Source: an uncultured beta proteobacterium (lineage in GTDB: Bacteria; Pseudomonadota; Gammaproteobacteria; Burkholderiales; Burkholderiaceae_C). From it: 49,171 bases of DNA. Numbering within the stretch: the first letter of the stretch is position 1; each line of letters starts with the position of its first letter. Shown in pieces: positions 32,349-41,408 of this stretch. Location of the stretch: assembly GCA_903914175.1 (NCBI GenBank), contig CAIWNX010000056.1:1-49171 (forward strand). The letters run 5' to 3'. Below the pieces are notes generated by a model. It saw only the letters and a program-made list of their open reading frames with translations. It made no database searches and was not told the DNA's origin. The position numbers and the translations under genes were made by a program.

Positions 32349-33298
32349 GGCAGACTCGAATCTATGTTGCGGGACATCACGGCATGGTCGGTTCGGCCAT
32401 CGTTCGCGCTTTGCAGCAGCGAGGGCAAACCAGCATCATCACCCGCACGCGCGCCGAACTCGACCTCACCGATCAGGCTGCCGTGCGCGATTTCTTTCAG
32501 ACCGAAAATCCTGATCAGGTTTATCTGGCTGCAGCCAAAGTCGGCGGCATTCATGCCAACAACACGTACCCGGCCGAGTTCATCTACGAGAACCTGATGG
32601 TTCAGTCCAACGTGATTCACCAGGCCTGGGTCGCCGGTGTGCGCAAACTGCTGTTTCTGGGTTCGAGTTGCATTTATCCCAAGTTGGCGCCACAACCCAT
32701 GCGGGAAGACGCCTTGTTGACTGGCGTGCTGGAACCCACCAATGAGCCCTATGCCATCGCCAAAATTGCCGGCATCAAGCTGTGCGAGAGCTACAACCGC
32801 CAGTACGGCGTTGACTACCGCAGCGTGATGCCGACCAACTTGTATGGGCCGGGCGACAACTACCACCCGGAAAACTCGCACGTTATTCCCGCGCTGATCC
32901 GGCGCTTTCATGAAGCCCAGGTTAGCAAAGCCCCCGCCGTCACGATCTGGGGCAGCGGCACGCCACGGCGCGAATTTTTGTATGTGGATGATATGGCGGC
33001 GGCCAGCGTGCATGTGATGAATCTGCCCAAGGTCAGCTACGACGCCAACACGCAGCCGATGCAAAGTCTGATCAATGTTGGCTACGGTGAAGACATCACC
33101 ATTGCCGAACTGGCGCATGCCGTCGGCCTGGCCGTTGGCTACCAGGGCGGCATTGAATTTGACTCCAGCAAACCGGACGGCACACCGCGCAAACTGATGG
33201 ACAGTGGTCGAATCAAAGCGCTGGGCTGGCAAGCCCGTGTCAGCCTGCGCGACGGCTTGGCGCTGGCCTACCAGGATTTTTTAAGGCAAACCGCATGA
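32345..33298 (+). CDS. fcl: GDP-L-fucose synthase
   Basis: Fcl (WcaG) epimerises and reduces GDP-4-keto-6-deoxymannose to GDP-L-fucose. It has 317 residues with the [15 protein letters not shown] loop, [38 protein letters not shown] and [17 protein letters not shown] (Tyr-x3-Lys), and [19 protein letters not shown]. The start is a GTG overlapping the rfbC stop (GTGA). Here fcl precedes gmd, the reverse of the order in the E. coli colanic acid cluster. Confidence 0.95.
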   Translation: MRQTRIYVAGHHGMVGSAIVRALQQRGQTSIITRTRAELDLTDQAAVRDFFQTENPDQVYLAAAKVGGIHANNTYPAEFIYENLMVQSNVIHQAWVAGVRKLLFLGSSCIYPKLAPQPMREDALLTGVLEPTNEPYAIAKIAGIKLCESYNRQYGVDYRSVMPTNLYGPGDNYHPENSHVIPALIRRFHEAQVSKAPAVTIWGSGTPRREFLYVDDMAAASVHVMNLPKVSYDANTQPMQSLINVGYGEDITIAELAHAVGLAVGYQGGIEFDSSKPDGTPRKLMDSGRIKALGWQARVSLRDGLALAYQDFLRQTA

Positions 33299-34383
33299 GC
33301 ACCCAAAAGACCGCTCTCATCACCGGCATCACCGGCCAGGATGGCTCCTACCTGGCGGAACTGCTGCTTGAAAAAGGCTACCTTGTGCACGGGATCAAGC
33401 GCCGCGCCAGCTCTTTCAACACCCAGCGGGTCGACCATATCTATCAGGACCCGCACATAGAAAACGCCAGCTTCAGACTGCACTACGGTGACCTTACCGA
33501 CACCAGCAACCTGATTCGCATCATTCAGGAGACTCAGCCTGACGAGATCTACAACCTGGGGGCCCAGTCCCACGTGGCGGTCAGCTTTGAGAGCCCCGAA
33601 TACACCGCTGACGTCGACGCCCTGGGCACGCTGCGCATTCTGGAGGCGATTCGCATCCTGAAAATGGAGAAGAAGACCCGCTTCTACCAGGCCTCTACCT
33701 CCGAACTCTACGGCCTGGTCCAGGAAACACCGCAGACCGAAACAACGCCGTTCTACCCACGCAGCCCGTACGCCGTGGCCAAGATGTACGCCTACTGGAT
33801 TACGGTCAACTACCGCGAAGCCTATGGCATCTACGCCTGCAACGGCATCCTGTTCAACCACGAGAGCCCGCGCCGTGGTGAAACCTTTGTCACACGCAAG
33901 ATCACGCGCGGCCTGGCCAATATCAGCCAGGGACTCGAAGACTGCCTCTATATGGGCAACCTCGATGCACTGCGCGACTGGGGCCATGCCAAGGACTACG
34001 TGCAGATGCAGTGGCTCATGCTGCAGCAGGACAAGCCGGAGGACTTCGTGATCGCCACCGGTGTGCAGTACAGCGTGCGTCAGTTCATCGAGAAGGCCGC
34101 CACCGCGCTGGGCATACATATCCGCTGGGAAGGGGAAGGTGTCAATGAGGTCGGTTACTGGAACACGCAGGCAGTCGTCCGCATCGACCCACGCTACTTT
34201 CGCCCGACCGAAGTGCAGAGCCTGCTCGGGGACCCGACCAAAGCCAAGGAGAGACTGGGCTGGGTCCCGCTGATCACGCTCGATGAAATGGTCCAGGAAA
34301 TGGTGGCAACCGATCTGGCCGAGGCCAGGAAGCAGTCCCTGTTGAAGCAGCATGGGTACGACATTGCAGTGAGCGCGGAGTGA
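33295..34383 (+). CDS. gmd: GDP-mannose 4,6-dehydratase
   Basis: Gmd makes GDP-4-keto-6-deoxymannose from GDP-mannose, supplying fcl. The 362-residue protein opens [24 protein letters not shown] and has the [17 protein letters not shown] insert of the long E. coli-type enzyme, ASTSELYG (catalytic Ser/Thr and Glu) and [13 protein letters not shown] (Tyr-x3-Lys), then [21 protein letters not shown]. Its ATG overlaps the fcl stop. GDP-mannose supply genes (manB/manC) are not in the window. Confidence 0.96.
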   Translation: MSTQKTALITGITGQDGSYLAELLLEKGYLVHGIKRRASSFNTQRVDHIYQDPHIENASFRLHYGDLTDTSNLIRIIQETQPDEIYNLGAQSHVAVSFESPEYTADVDALGTLRILEAIRILKMEKKTRFYQASTSELYGLVQETPQTETTPFYPRSPYAVAKMYAYWITVNYREAYGIYACNGILFNHESPRRGETFVTRKITRGLANISQGLEDCLYMGNLDALRDWGHAKDYVQMQWLMLQQDKPEDFVIATGVQYSVRQFIEKAATALGIHIRWEGEGVNEVGYWNTQAVVRIDPRYFRPTEVQSLLGDPTKAKERLGWVPLITLDEMVQEMVATDLAEARKQSLLKQHGYDIAVSAE

Positions 34384-34464
34384 TTTGGCGCAGCAATACG
34401 GTCGCGGGAATTGGCCGCCCCTGCACAGCGTTGTCGCAGTAACTGCTGCTTGGAGCGCACGCGC

Positions 34465-35838
34465 ATGAACCCGTTTCGGTACCTGCGACGCCAATCTTTC
34501 GATCGTTCGACCGAGGACGGCCGAACCGCAGAGCGCTACCGGCTGGCAGCCTGGGCCACTCTTGCCAACGTGGGCAGCCGGGGTGCCGCCATGGCGGTCA
34601 TGGTGCTCAGTGTCAGCCTCACAATTCCTTATCTGGGCGCGCCGCGTTTTGGCGTCTGGATGACGGTGGCAAGCTTTGCGACCATGCTCTCGTTTTTGGG
34701 TCTGGGTGTTGGTAATGCCCTGACCAACCATGTTGCAGTGCGTGCTGCGCAGGCTGACCCCGCGTTGCTGCGGCGCGCCATCAGTGGCGGTCTGGGTTTC
34801 CTGATGCTCATGGGCCTGGTGGCTGGTGCGGGCCTGTTTCTGCTGGCAAGCTTTCTGCCCTGGTCGGGATTGATCAAGGTTGACGATGCCCAACTGCTGC
34901 TGGAGGCCAGAGACGCCGCCCGACTGTTTGCACTGCTTTTTGGTTTGAGCCTTTTGACAACGGGTATCCAGAGCGTTTTTGCGGGTCTGCAGCGCAGCTT
35001 TGAAGTGCATCTGGCAGCCATGCTGGGCAGTCTGGTTTCACTGCTGGCGCTGGCCCTTGCGGCCGACCGGCAGGCTGGCATCCCGGTGTTGCTGGCGGCA
35101 AGCTTCGGTATCCCGCTGCTGTCGATCCTGCTGCTGCTTGTCTTGCTGGCGGGGCGGCGTCTTTTTTCATTTCGTGAGATCGGACTGGCTTTGCCAAAGG
35201 AGACCGCCGGGCTGATTCGGATGGGCGGTCTGTTTCTCCTATTGCAGTTGGGCGCCATGATTGGCTGGGGCGCCGACACGTTGATCATTTCCAGTGCGCT
35301 GGGACCGGCCCAAGTGGCCGTCTACAGTATGGGGCAGCGGCTGTTCCAGTTTGTCAGTCAACCGCTGGCGATGGTCAACGCGCCTCTTTGGGGGGCCTAC
35401 GCCGATGCCCAGGCCAAAGGCGATGCCGCCTTCATTCGTCGCACCTTGAAAGCCAGTATGCTTGCGACCGTGGCGGCGTCGCTGATCGGGGTTGCGATTA
35501 TTTTTGTGGCGAGCCAGTGGCTCTTGTTTCACTGGACTCGTGGCGCGTTGCAGGTGCCGGTTCTTTTGATCGCCGCCATGGCGTGCTGGACCGTTCTGGA
35601 ATGCTGCGGCGGTGCTTTTGCCATGTTCCTTAATGGCATACACGTCGTGCGGCAACAGGTCGTTGTTGTGACCCTGTTTTGTGTCCTGGTGTTGCCGCTG
35701 AAGATCGTTGGTATTGGTCAGTTTGGCCTGATTGCGATCCCGCTGGCGGCAGTGCTGGTTTATTCGCTGACGCACATCTATTTTTATGGTTTTGTTTTTT
35801 ATTCAAAAATAAGATCATTCGTGACAACCGCAGATTAA
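34465..35838 (+). CDS. polysaccharide flippase (Wzx/MATE-fold)
   Basis: This 457-residue inner-membrane protein has about 12 hydrophobic helices of the oligosaccharide flippase type, starting around residue 25 with AAWATLANVGSRGAAMAVMVLSVSLTIPYLGAPRFGVW. It should move a lipid-linked glycan repeat to the periplasmic face. Sequence is poorly conserved in this family, so the exact cargo cannot be inferred. TTGGAG lies ten bases upstream of 34465. An 81-base gap separates it from gmd, the first break in the coupled chain. No Wzy polymerase is found with it. Confidence 0.87.
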   Translation: MNPFRYLRRQSFDRSTEDGRTAERYRLAAWATLANVGSRGAAMAVMVLSVSLTIPYLGAPRFGVWMTVASFATMLSFLGLGVGNALTNHVAVRAAQADPALLRRAISGGLGFLMLMGLVAGAGLFLLASFLPWSGLIKVDDAQLLLEARDAARLFALLFGLSLLTTGIQSVFAGLQRSFEVHLAAMLGSLVSLLALALAADRQAGIPVLLAASFGIPLLSILLLLVLLAGRRLFSFREIGLALPKETAGLIRMGGLFLLLQLGAMIGWGADTLIISSALGPAQVAVYSMGQRLFQFVSQPLAMVNAPLWGAYADAQAKGDAAFIRRTLKASMLATVAASLIGVAIIFVASQWLLFHWTRGALQVPVLLIAAMACWTVLECCGGAFAMFLNGIHVVRQQVVVVTLFCVLVLPLKIVGIGQFGLIAIPLAAVLVYSLTHIYFYGFVFYSKIRSFVTTAD

Positions 35839-35842
35839 GAAC

Positions 35843-36634
35843 ATGACATGTCCGGTTTGTTCAGGGCCGATGAAGTCCGCTTTCGAAGCCCAGGTGCTGG
35901 GCAAATACCTGGCTCGCTATGAGGTCTGCGCGGGTTGTGGTTTTCTGCGCGCGCACGAGCCGCACTGGCTCGATGAAGCCTACTCCCAGGCCATTGCGGT
36001 TGCTGACACGGGATTGCTCAAACGTAACTTCTCGCTGGCTGCCAAGGTGGCCGGTGCGCTTTACTGGGCGCTGGATGAACGCGGCCAGGGGCCCTACCTG
36101 GATGTTGCGGGTGGTTTTGGTATCTTGACGCGCCTGTTGCGCGATATGGGTTTCAATTTCTTTTGGGCTGACAAGTACTGTGCCAATTTGCTGGCGCAAG
36201 GCTTTGAGTACCGCTCGGAGCTCGGAGCCTGCCATGCCGTCACGGCGATGGAAGTGCTGGAACACCTCACGGACCCGCTGGCATTCATTAACGACGCGCT
36301 GCTCAACTCAGGTGCTCAAACCCTGCTGTTCAGTACCGAACTTTATGAAGGGTCGCCGCCGGACCCCGCTGCGTGGTGGTACTACAGTTTGGGAACCGGA
36401 CAGCACATTGGTTTTTTTCAAAGACGCACACTGGAAGTTCTGGGGCGAAGGTTGGGCCTGCATCTGACCAGCGCTAACGGGCTTCACGTTTTGTCAAAAG
36501 CAGTCGTCAGCGAACGTCGCCTGGCGCTCGCGACCGGCCGCCTGGCTTCCCTTTGGGGCCCACGCTGGATTGGCCGGCAGTTGGGATCAAAGACCATGAG
36601 TGATCACAACGCCTTGCTGCGTGGGTTGGCGTGA
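35843..36634 (+). CDS. class I SAM-dependent methyltransferase with zinc-ribbon N-terminus
   Basis: This 263-residue protein has an N-terminal Cys-x2-Cys pair (MTCPVCSG) and a second pair (EVCAGCGFLRAHEP), then a Rossmann methyltransferase domain with YLDVAGGFGILTRLL as motif I and AVTAMEVLEHLTDP as a motif III-like acidic block. It resembles the NDP-sugar methyltransferases of glycan clusters. It starts four bases after the flippase gene. O- or C-methylation of a sugar in the repeat is likely; the exact position is not known. Confidence 0.82.
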   Translation: MTCPVCSGPMKSAFEAQVLGKYLARYEVCAGCGFLRAHEPHWLDEAYSQAIAVADTGLLKRNFSLAAKVAGALYWALDERGQGPYLDVAGGFGILTRLLRDMGFNFFWADKYCANLLAQGFEYRSELGACHAVTAMEVLEHLTDPLAFINDALLNSGAQTLLFSTELYEGSPPDPAAWWYYSLGTGQHIGFFQRRTLEVLGRRLGLHLTSANGLHVLSKAVVSERRLALATGRLASLWGPRWIGRQLGSKTMSDHNALLRGLA

Positions 36635-36656
36635 TGGCGCAACGCGGTGCCTGTTC

Positions 36657-37760
36657 ATGAAGCTTGTTTACGACGCACAGGTTTTTGTCGAACAGGAGTA
36701 CGGTGGTATTTCCCGTTATATCTGTGCGCTGGCCTCGCAAATGGCGCGCCTGCCGGGTATGGACGTCAAGGTGGTAGCGCCGCTGCACATCAATCGCTAC
36801 CTCCGGGATTTGCGGCAAGACATTGTGGTGGGCTGCTACGTCCCCCGATTGCCGCGCACGGCCCGCATCATGAAGACGCTGGGTTCGGCCCTGTGCCGGC
36901 CGGTTGCCGCCTTGATGCGGCCAGATCTGGTTCATGAAACCTATTACGCAGAGCAAGCGTTGTGTGGTGCCAGAGTGGCGCGGGTTCTGACCGTCTACGA
37001 CATGATCGAGGAGCGCTTCCCGGAGAGCTTTGTTGCCGGCTACACCCTGACCGAGCGAAAGCGCGCTGCGGTGGCCCGTGCCGACCACATCTTTTGCATC
37101 TCGGAGAGCACCCGGTGCGACCTGCTCGACAGGTATCCCGTGTCCGAGGACCGCGTCAGTGTTACTTATCTTGGTTGTGATGCCCTGTCGCAGTCGGGCC
37201 TGAGGGCTGCGGATCTGGTCGGGGCAGCCCCTTATATTCTTTACGTGGCAGGTCGCCACGGCTATAAGAACTTTGAAGGACTTCTTAAAGCCTATGCGGC
37301 GTCGGACTGGTTGCGCAGTGGCTTTCGCATCGTCTGCTTTGGCACCGCGGGGTTCTCGCCTGAGGAACGCAGCTTGATGTCCCGTCTTGGCGTGAAAGCT
37401 GAACAGGTTCTGCATGTCGGAGGCAGTGACGAACGCCTCGCCGCCCTGTACCTGGGCGCGGCGGCTTTGGTCTATCCGTCAAAATACGAGGGTTTCGGGA
37501 TTCCGCCGCTGGAGGCGATGTCGCTGGATTGTCCGGTGATTTGCAGCAACACCAGTTCGATACCCGAGGTGGTCGGTGAGGCCGGCGAGTATTTTGATCC
37601 GATGGATCCAGAGTCCATCCGGGTCTCCATTGAGCGGGTGCTGCAGTCGAGTGAGCGGCGCCAGCAACTGATTGCCTTGGGTCGCGTTCGTTGTGGACTA
37701 TTTACCTGGGAGCGCTGCGCAGAGCAGACCGCTGCTGTTTACCGGAGGCTAGTGGCATGA
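36657..37760 (+). CDS. glycosyltransferase family 4 protein
   Basis: This 367-residue GT-B enzyme opens MKLVYDAQVFVEQEYGGISRY and has the GT4 donor-site blocks ILYVAGRHGYKNFEGLLKAY and LVYPSKYEGFGIPPLEAMSLDCPVICSNTSSIPEVVGEAG (the E-x7-E pair). It adds one sugar to the lipid-linked repeat from a nucleotide donor, in the cytoplasm. The start at 36657 gives the family N-terminus; a frame extending to 36600 only overlaps the methyltransferase gene. The ribosome site is weak. Its stop overlaps the next gene as ATGA. Confidence 0.9.
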   Translation: MKLVYDAQVFVEQEYGGISRYICALASQMARLPGMDVKVVAPLHINRYLRDLRQDIVVGCYVPRLPRTARIMKTLGSALCRPVAALMRPDLVHETYYAEQALCGARVARVLTVYDMIEERFPESFVAGYTLTERKRAAVARADHIFCISESTRCDLLDRYPVSEDRVSVTYLGCDALSQSGLRAADLVGAAPYILYVAGRHGYKNFEGLLKAYAASDWLRSGFRIVCFGTAGFSPEERSLMSRLGVKAEQVLHVGGSDERLAALYLGAAALVYPSKYEGFGIPPLEAMSLDCPVICSNTSSIPEVVGEAGEYFDPMDPESIRVSIERVLQSSERRQQLIALGRVRCGLFTWERCAEQTAAVYRRLVA

Positions 37761-38749
37761 AGGCTTTGATTTGTGGTGTTGGGGGGCAGGATGGTGCCTA
37801 CCTGGCGCGCCTGCTTTTGAGCAAGGGCTATGAAGTTTGGGGGACTTCGCGCGACGCCCAGATGAGCGGGTTTCAAAACTTGCAGGCACTGCAGTTGGTA
37901 GAGCGACTCCAGCTCTGTTCCATGGCGCCGACCGATTTTCGCAGCGTGCTTTCGGTGCTGGCGAAATGTCAACCGGACGAAGTGTATTTTTTGGCCGGGC
38001 AAAGCTCGGTTGGCCTGTCGTTTGAACAACCCGTTGAAACGCTGGAAAGTATCACGGTGGGTACGCTCAATATGCTGGAGGCGATCCGGTTTTTGGGCGG
38101 CAGGATCAAGCTCTACCACGCCAGTTCCAGCGAATGCTTTGGGGATGTTGGCCAAAGACCTGCCGACGAAAGCACACCCTTTCATCCGCGCAGCCCTTAC
38201 GCCGTTGCAAAAGCCTCGGCACACTGGATGGTGGCCAATTACCGGGAGGCTTATGGTTTGTTTGTCTGTAATGGCATCCTGTTCAACCACGAGTCCCCGC
38301 TGCGTCCGGCACGCTTTGTTACGCGCAAGATTATCGACAGCGCGGTGCGGATTGCGCGCGGGTCGGAAGAAAAACTGGTGCTCGGGCGTCTGAATATCGT
38401 GCGCGACTGGGGCTTCGCACCTGAGTATGTGGATGCGATGTGGCGCATGCTGCAGCAGGAGCAGCCGGAAGATTTTGTCATCGCCACGGGTAGCTCCGCA
38501 TCGCTGGAAGATTTCGTTCGAATTGCTTTTATGAGCCTGGACCTGGATTGGTCCGCGCATGTGGTGAGCGATCAACGGTTTTTTCGGCCCTCGGACATTG
38601 ACTGGAGCCAGGGCAATCCGGAACGTGCCAGCAAGCGTCTCGGATGGGAGGCGAAAACCAGGATGCCCGAGTTGGTCAAGCTAATGCTTGATGCCGCCGG
38701 TAAGGGCCTGGATTTGACGCCGCCGGACAAGAAGACCGGTGCAACATGA
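37757..38749 (+). CDS. second, shorter GDP-mannose 4,6-dehydratase-type enzyme
   Basis: This 330-residue extended SDR is clearly a paralogue of the gmd product ([70 protein letters not shown]). It lacks the [10 protein letters not shown] insert and is the size of the Pseudomonas A-band Gmd. The catalytic patch ASSSECFG keeps Ser and Glu, and Tyr-x3-Lys is intact, so dehydratase activity rather than a reductase is likely. Having a second Gmd apart from the gmd-fcl pair suggests a separate sugar (e.g. a D-rhamnose or perosamine-type derivative), but no partner enzyme is adjacent. It overlaps genes on both sides by ATGA. Confidence 0.83.
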   Translation: MKALICGVGGQDGAYLARLLLSKGYEVWGTSRDAQMSGFQNLQALQLVERLQLCSMAPTDFRSVLSVLAKCQPDEVYFLAGQSSVGLSFEQPVETLESITVGTLNMLEAIRFLGGRIKLYHASSSECFGDVGQRPADESTPFHPRSPYAVAKASAHWMVANYREAYGLFVCNGILFNHESPLRPARFVTRKIIDSAVRIARGSEEKLVLGRLNIVRDWGFAPEYVDAMWRMLQQEQPEDFVIATGSSASLEDFVRIAFMSLDLDWSAHVVSDQRFFRPSDIDWSQGNPERASKRLGWEAKTRMPELVKLMLDAAGKGLDLTPPDKKTGAT

Positions 38750-39594
38750 TTCGTGAAGGGCGGCCGCTGTTCAGTGTGGTCATCGCTGTTTACGACGGCG
38801 AGTCCACCTTGCAGCAATGCCTTGACAGCGTCATTGGGCAGAGTTACCGCGATACGGAGCTGATCGTTATTGACGGCGGCTCAAAGGACGGCACGCTTGA
38901 TTTGCTGAAGAAGAATTCGCAGCAGATTCGCTATTGGATTTCCGAGCCGGACCGTGGCATTTACCACGCCTGGAACAAGGCCCTGGCGCAGGCCAAAGGG
39001 GAGTGGATCTGCTTTCTGGGCGCTGACGATTTTCTGTGGGATGAACAAGTGCTGTCGCGCGTTGCCAATCAGTTGGCGCAAGTGCCCGACGATATCAATG
39101 TGGTTTACAGCCAGGTCAGCCTGCTCGGCGCCGATGCGGGCGTGCTGTACTCGATTGGTGAGCCCTGGCCGCAGGTGCGGGAACGATTCAGGCAACTGAT
39201 GTGCATACCGCATCCATCGGTAATGCACCGCAGTCAATTGTTCAAGAAACATGGTGTTTTCGATGAGTCGTTTCGCATTGCCGGCGATTACGAGTTGTTA
39301 CTGCGCGAGTTGAAAACAAAGGATGCTTTCTTCATGCCCGACATCATCTTCTCTGCCATGCGTCAGGGTGGCGTTAGCAGCGCGCTCGGCGCGACGCTGG
39401 CGGCTTTGCGTGAGGTCCGGGCGGCGCAGCGCAAGAACGGATTGAGGTGGCCGGGTCGGGTCTGGCTGTTGGCGCTGGGCCGTGCCTACCTGCGCGCGCT
39501 GTCGAGGATTGTGCTGGGTGAAAAGAGAACACGGGTCATGCTTGACTGGGGCCGACGGCTCCGGGGTTTGCCTGGGCACTGGACCAAGGCATGA
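38746..39594 (+). CDS. glycosyltransferase family 2 protein (1)
   Basis: This 282-residue GT-A enzyme has FSVVIAVYDGESTLQQCLDSVIGQSY at the N-terminus, IDGGSKDGT and the FLGADDFLWD metal-binding DxD-type site, followed by PHPSVMHRSQLFKKHG. This last block and GIYHAWNKAL place it with the group including WcaA/WcaE-type transferases. Cytoplasmic, membrane-near sugar transfer is expected. Its ATG overlaps the previous stop and its own stop overlaps the next start. Confidence 0.9.
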   Translation: MIREGRPLFSVVIAVYDGESTLQQCLDSVIGQSYRDTELIVIDGGSKDGTLDLLKKNSQQIRYWISEPDRGIYHAWNKALAQAKGEWICFLGADDFLWDEQVLSRVANQLAQVPDDINVVYSQVSLLGADAGVLYSIGEPWPQVRERFRQLMCIPHPSVMHRSQLFKKHGVFDESFRIAGDYELLLRELKTKDAFFMPDIIFSAMRQGGVSSALGATLAALREVRAAQRKNGLRWPGRVWLLALGRAYLRALSRIVLGEKRTRVMLDWGRRLRGLPGHWTKA

Positions 39595-40415
39595 TGGGAC
39601 AAGACCTGTCGGCACCGGTTAGCGTGGTGATACCTTGTTATCGTTGCAGTCTGACGATAGGGCGCGCGCTCGCGTCCGTCGTGCAGCAGTCCCTGAAGCC
39701 GGCTGAAGTTATTTTGATTGACGATGCCAGCGGGGATGAAACATGGAATGTGCTGAGGACAATGGAAAGCACTTATCCGGGCTGGGTGCGGGCCATTCAA
39801 TTGAAGAGTAACCGCGGGGCCGCTTCTGCACGCAATGCGGGATGGGCTGCGGCCAGGCAGCCATTTATCGCATTTCTTGACGCCGACGATGCCTGGCACC
39901 CGGAAAAAATTGCAATTCAATACGAGTACATGAAGCGTCATCCGCAAGTTGTGCTCAGCGGCCATCAGCATCGGGTGCTCACGCAAATGGATGCCAGACT
40001 CGAGTGGATGCTGGGCCAAGGGGCGGAAAAGTCCATCCACAAGTGGCAACTGCTTTTGGAGAATCAATTCGTAACCCCCTCGGTTATGCTGCGCGCTGAT
40101 ATCCCGCAACGCTTTGCCGAAGGCCGACGCTATATGGAAGATCGCTTGCTATGGCTTGAGATTGTTTGTGGCGGCGCCGCCGTTGTGCTGCTTAATGTTG
40201 ACCTGGCGGCCACCTACAAGTTGCCCTATGGATCGGCTGGTCTGAGTTCCAATCTATGGCAGATGGCCCGATCCGATATTGATAATTACCGTGTCTTGCG
40301 AAGGTCTGGCGCACTGTCATGGTTGACTTCCCTTTTTTTAATGGTGTTTTCGATATTGAAGTTCGTGCGAAGAATGGGTCTCGTCCTGGTCTGGCGCACG
40401 AGTGGACGAGGTTAA
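39591..40415 (+). CDS. glycosyltransferase family 2 protein (2)
   Basis: This 274-residue GT2 enzyme has VSVVIPCYRCSLTIGRALASVVQQSL, LIDDASGDET, NRGAASARNAGWAAA and FLDADDAWHPEK (DxD). An ATG overlapping the previous stop is followed directly by a second ATG at 39594. The C-terminus has a hydrophobic helix (LTSLFLMVFSILKFV) that may anchor it to the membrane. Donor and acceptor are unknown. Confidence 0.89.
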   Translation: MMGQDLSAPVSVVIPCYRCSLTIGRALASVVQQSLKPAEVILIDDASGDETWNVLRTMESTYPGWVRAIQLKSNRGAASARNAGWAAARQPFIAFLDADDAWHPEKIAIQYEYMKRHPQVVLSGHQHRVLTQMDARLEWMLGQGAEKSIHKWQLLLENQFVTPSVMLRADIPQRFAEGRRYMEDRLLWLEIVCGGAAVVLLNVDLAATYKLPYGSAGLSSNLWQMARSDIDNYRVLRRSGALSWLTSLFLMVFSILKFVRRMGLVLVWRTSGRG

Positions 40416-40418
40416 GGC

Positions 40419-41408
40419 ATGAGGTTTGATACCCCGCAGAATCAAACGGATGTCTTGCCAGGTTTGCAGCATCAAACCCAGGCAGCCACGCCGCGCTTCG
40501 CAGTATGTTTGGCAGCCTATAACGGCATGGCTTTCATCGCGGAGCAAATTGAATCGATACTGGGCCAGTCGAACGTTGTGTTGCAGTTGTTTATCAGTGT
40601 GGATCAATCGATCGACGGCACCGAGGACCGGTTGACAGATTGGGCAAAAACCGATTCACGATTGACCCTGCTGCCGTTTGGGCGTCGTTTTGGTGGCGCT
40701 GCGCCCAATTTTTACCGACTCCTGCGCGAAGTCGATCTGAGCGGCTTTGATTATGTGTGTTTCGCCGATCAGGATGATCTCTGGCATGGCGAGAAGTTGT
40801 GGCGGGCCAGCCAATTAATGACGCGCAAAGGTGCCGTCGGGTATTCGAGCAATCTCACCGCTTTTTGGCCGTCTGGCAAAGAGCGCTACATCAATAAAGC
40901 CTGGCCGCAGCGGGAATGGGATTATTTGTTTGAGTCGGCAGGTCCGGGTTGCACCTACGTTCTCGATCGTGGTTTGGCGCTAGCCGTGCAGGCCTTGGTG
41001 CGTGGTGCGAACGAGAAATTGCTGCGCATTGATTTTCATGATTGGCTTGTCTATGCATTTGCGCGCTCGCGCAATCAGACCTGGATCATCGATGATTGGT
41101 CGAGCCTGAAATACCGGCAACACGGTCAAAATCAGATCGGCGTCAATGCCGGATGGCAGCCGTTCCGGTTGCGCGCACAAAAGATTCTGAACGGATACGG
41201 TTTCGAGCAGGCGCGCCTGATCGCCGATGTTATCGGCGTGTCGTCATTGCCGATTGTGGAAAAGGGTTTGCGCGACGGGCGTTTTGGCTGTTTGTGGCTA
41301 GCATTGCAGGCCCGGCAGTGTCGACGAAAGCCGTTGGAGCAGTTGTGGTTCTTTTTTTCCTGCTTGGCCTTGGCGTTGTTCAAGCCGGTTGCCAAGGGTG
41401 ACGCATGA
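40419..41408 (+). CDS. glycosyltransferase family 2 protein (3), rhamnosyltransferase-like
   Basis: This 329-residue GT2 enzyme carries FAVCLAAYNGMAFIAEQIESILGQ, SVDQSIDGTEDRL and FADQDDLWHGEKL. The Asp-Gln-Asp-Asp pattern and the KYRQHGQNQIG block are typical of rhamnosyl- and related transferases, which fits the rmlBDAC genes upstream. It has about 25 extra residues before the domain. It lies three bases after the previous gene and overlaps the next one by ATGA. Confidence 0.88.
   Translation: MRFDTPQNQTDVLPGLQHQTQAATPRFAVCLAAYNGMAFIAEQIESILGQSNVVLQLFISVDQSIDGTEDRLTDWAKTDSRLTLLPFGRRFGGAAPNFYRLLREVDLSGFDYVCFADQDDLWHGEKLWRASQLMTRKGAVGYSSNLTAFWPSGKERYINKAWPQREWDYLFESAGPGCTYVLDRGLALAVQALVRGANEKLLRIDFHDWLVYAFARSRNQTWIIDDWSSLKYRQHGQNQIGVNAGWQPFRLRAQKILNGYGFEQARLIADVIGVSSLPIVEKGLRDGRFGCLWLALQARQCRRKPLEQLWFFFSCLALALFKPVAKGDA

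Noticed and set aside
33268-35010. 580-codon minus-strand open frame opposite gmd and the flippase
   Set aside because: A mirror frame of two well-supported genes, with no family features.
32345-38749. gmd and second gmd as a tandem duplication artefact
   Set aside because: Protein lengths and central regions differ clearly (insert present in one only) and the genes are 3.4 kb apart, so this is an old paralogy.
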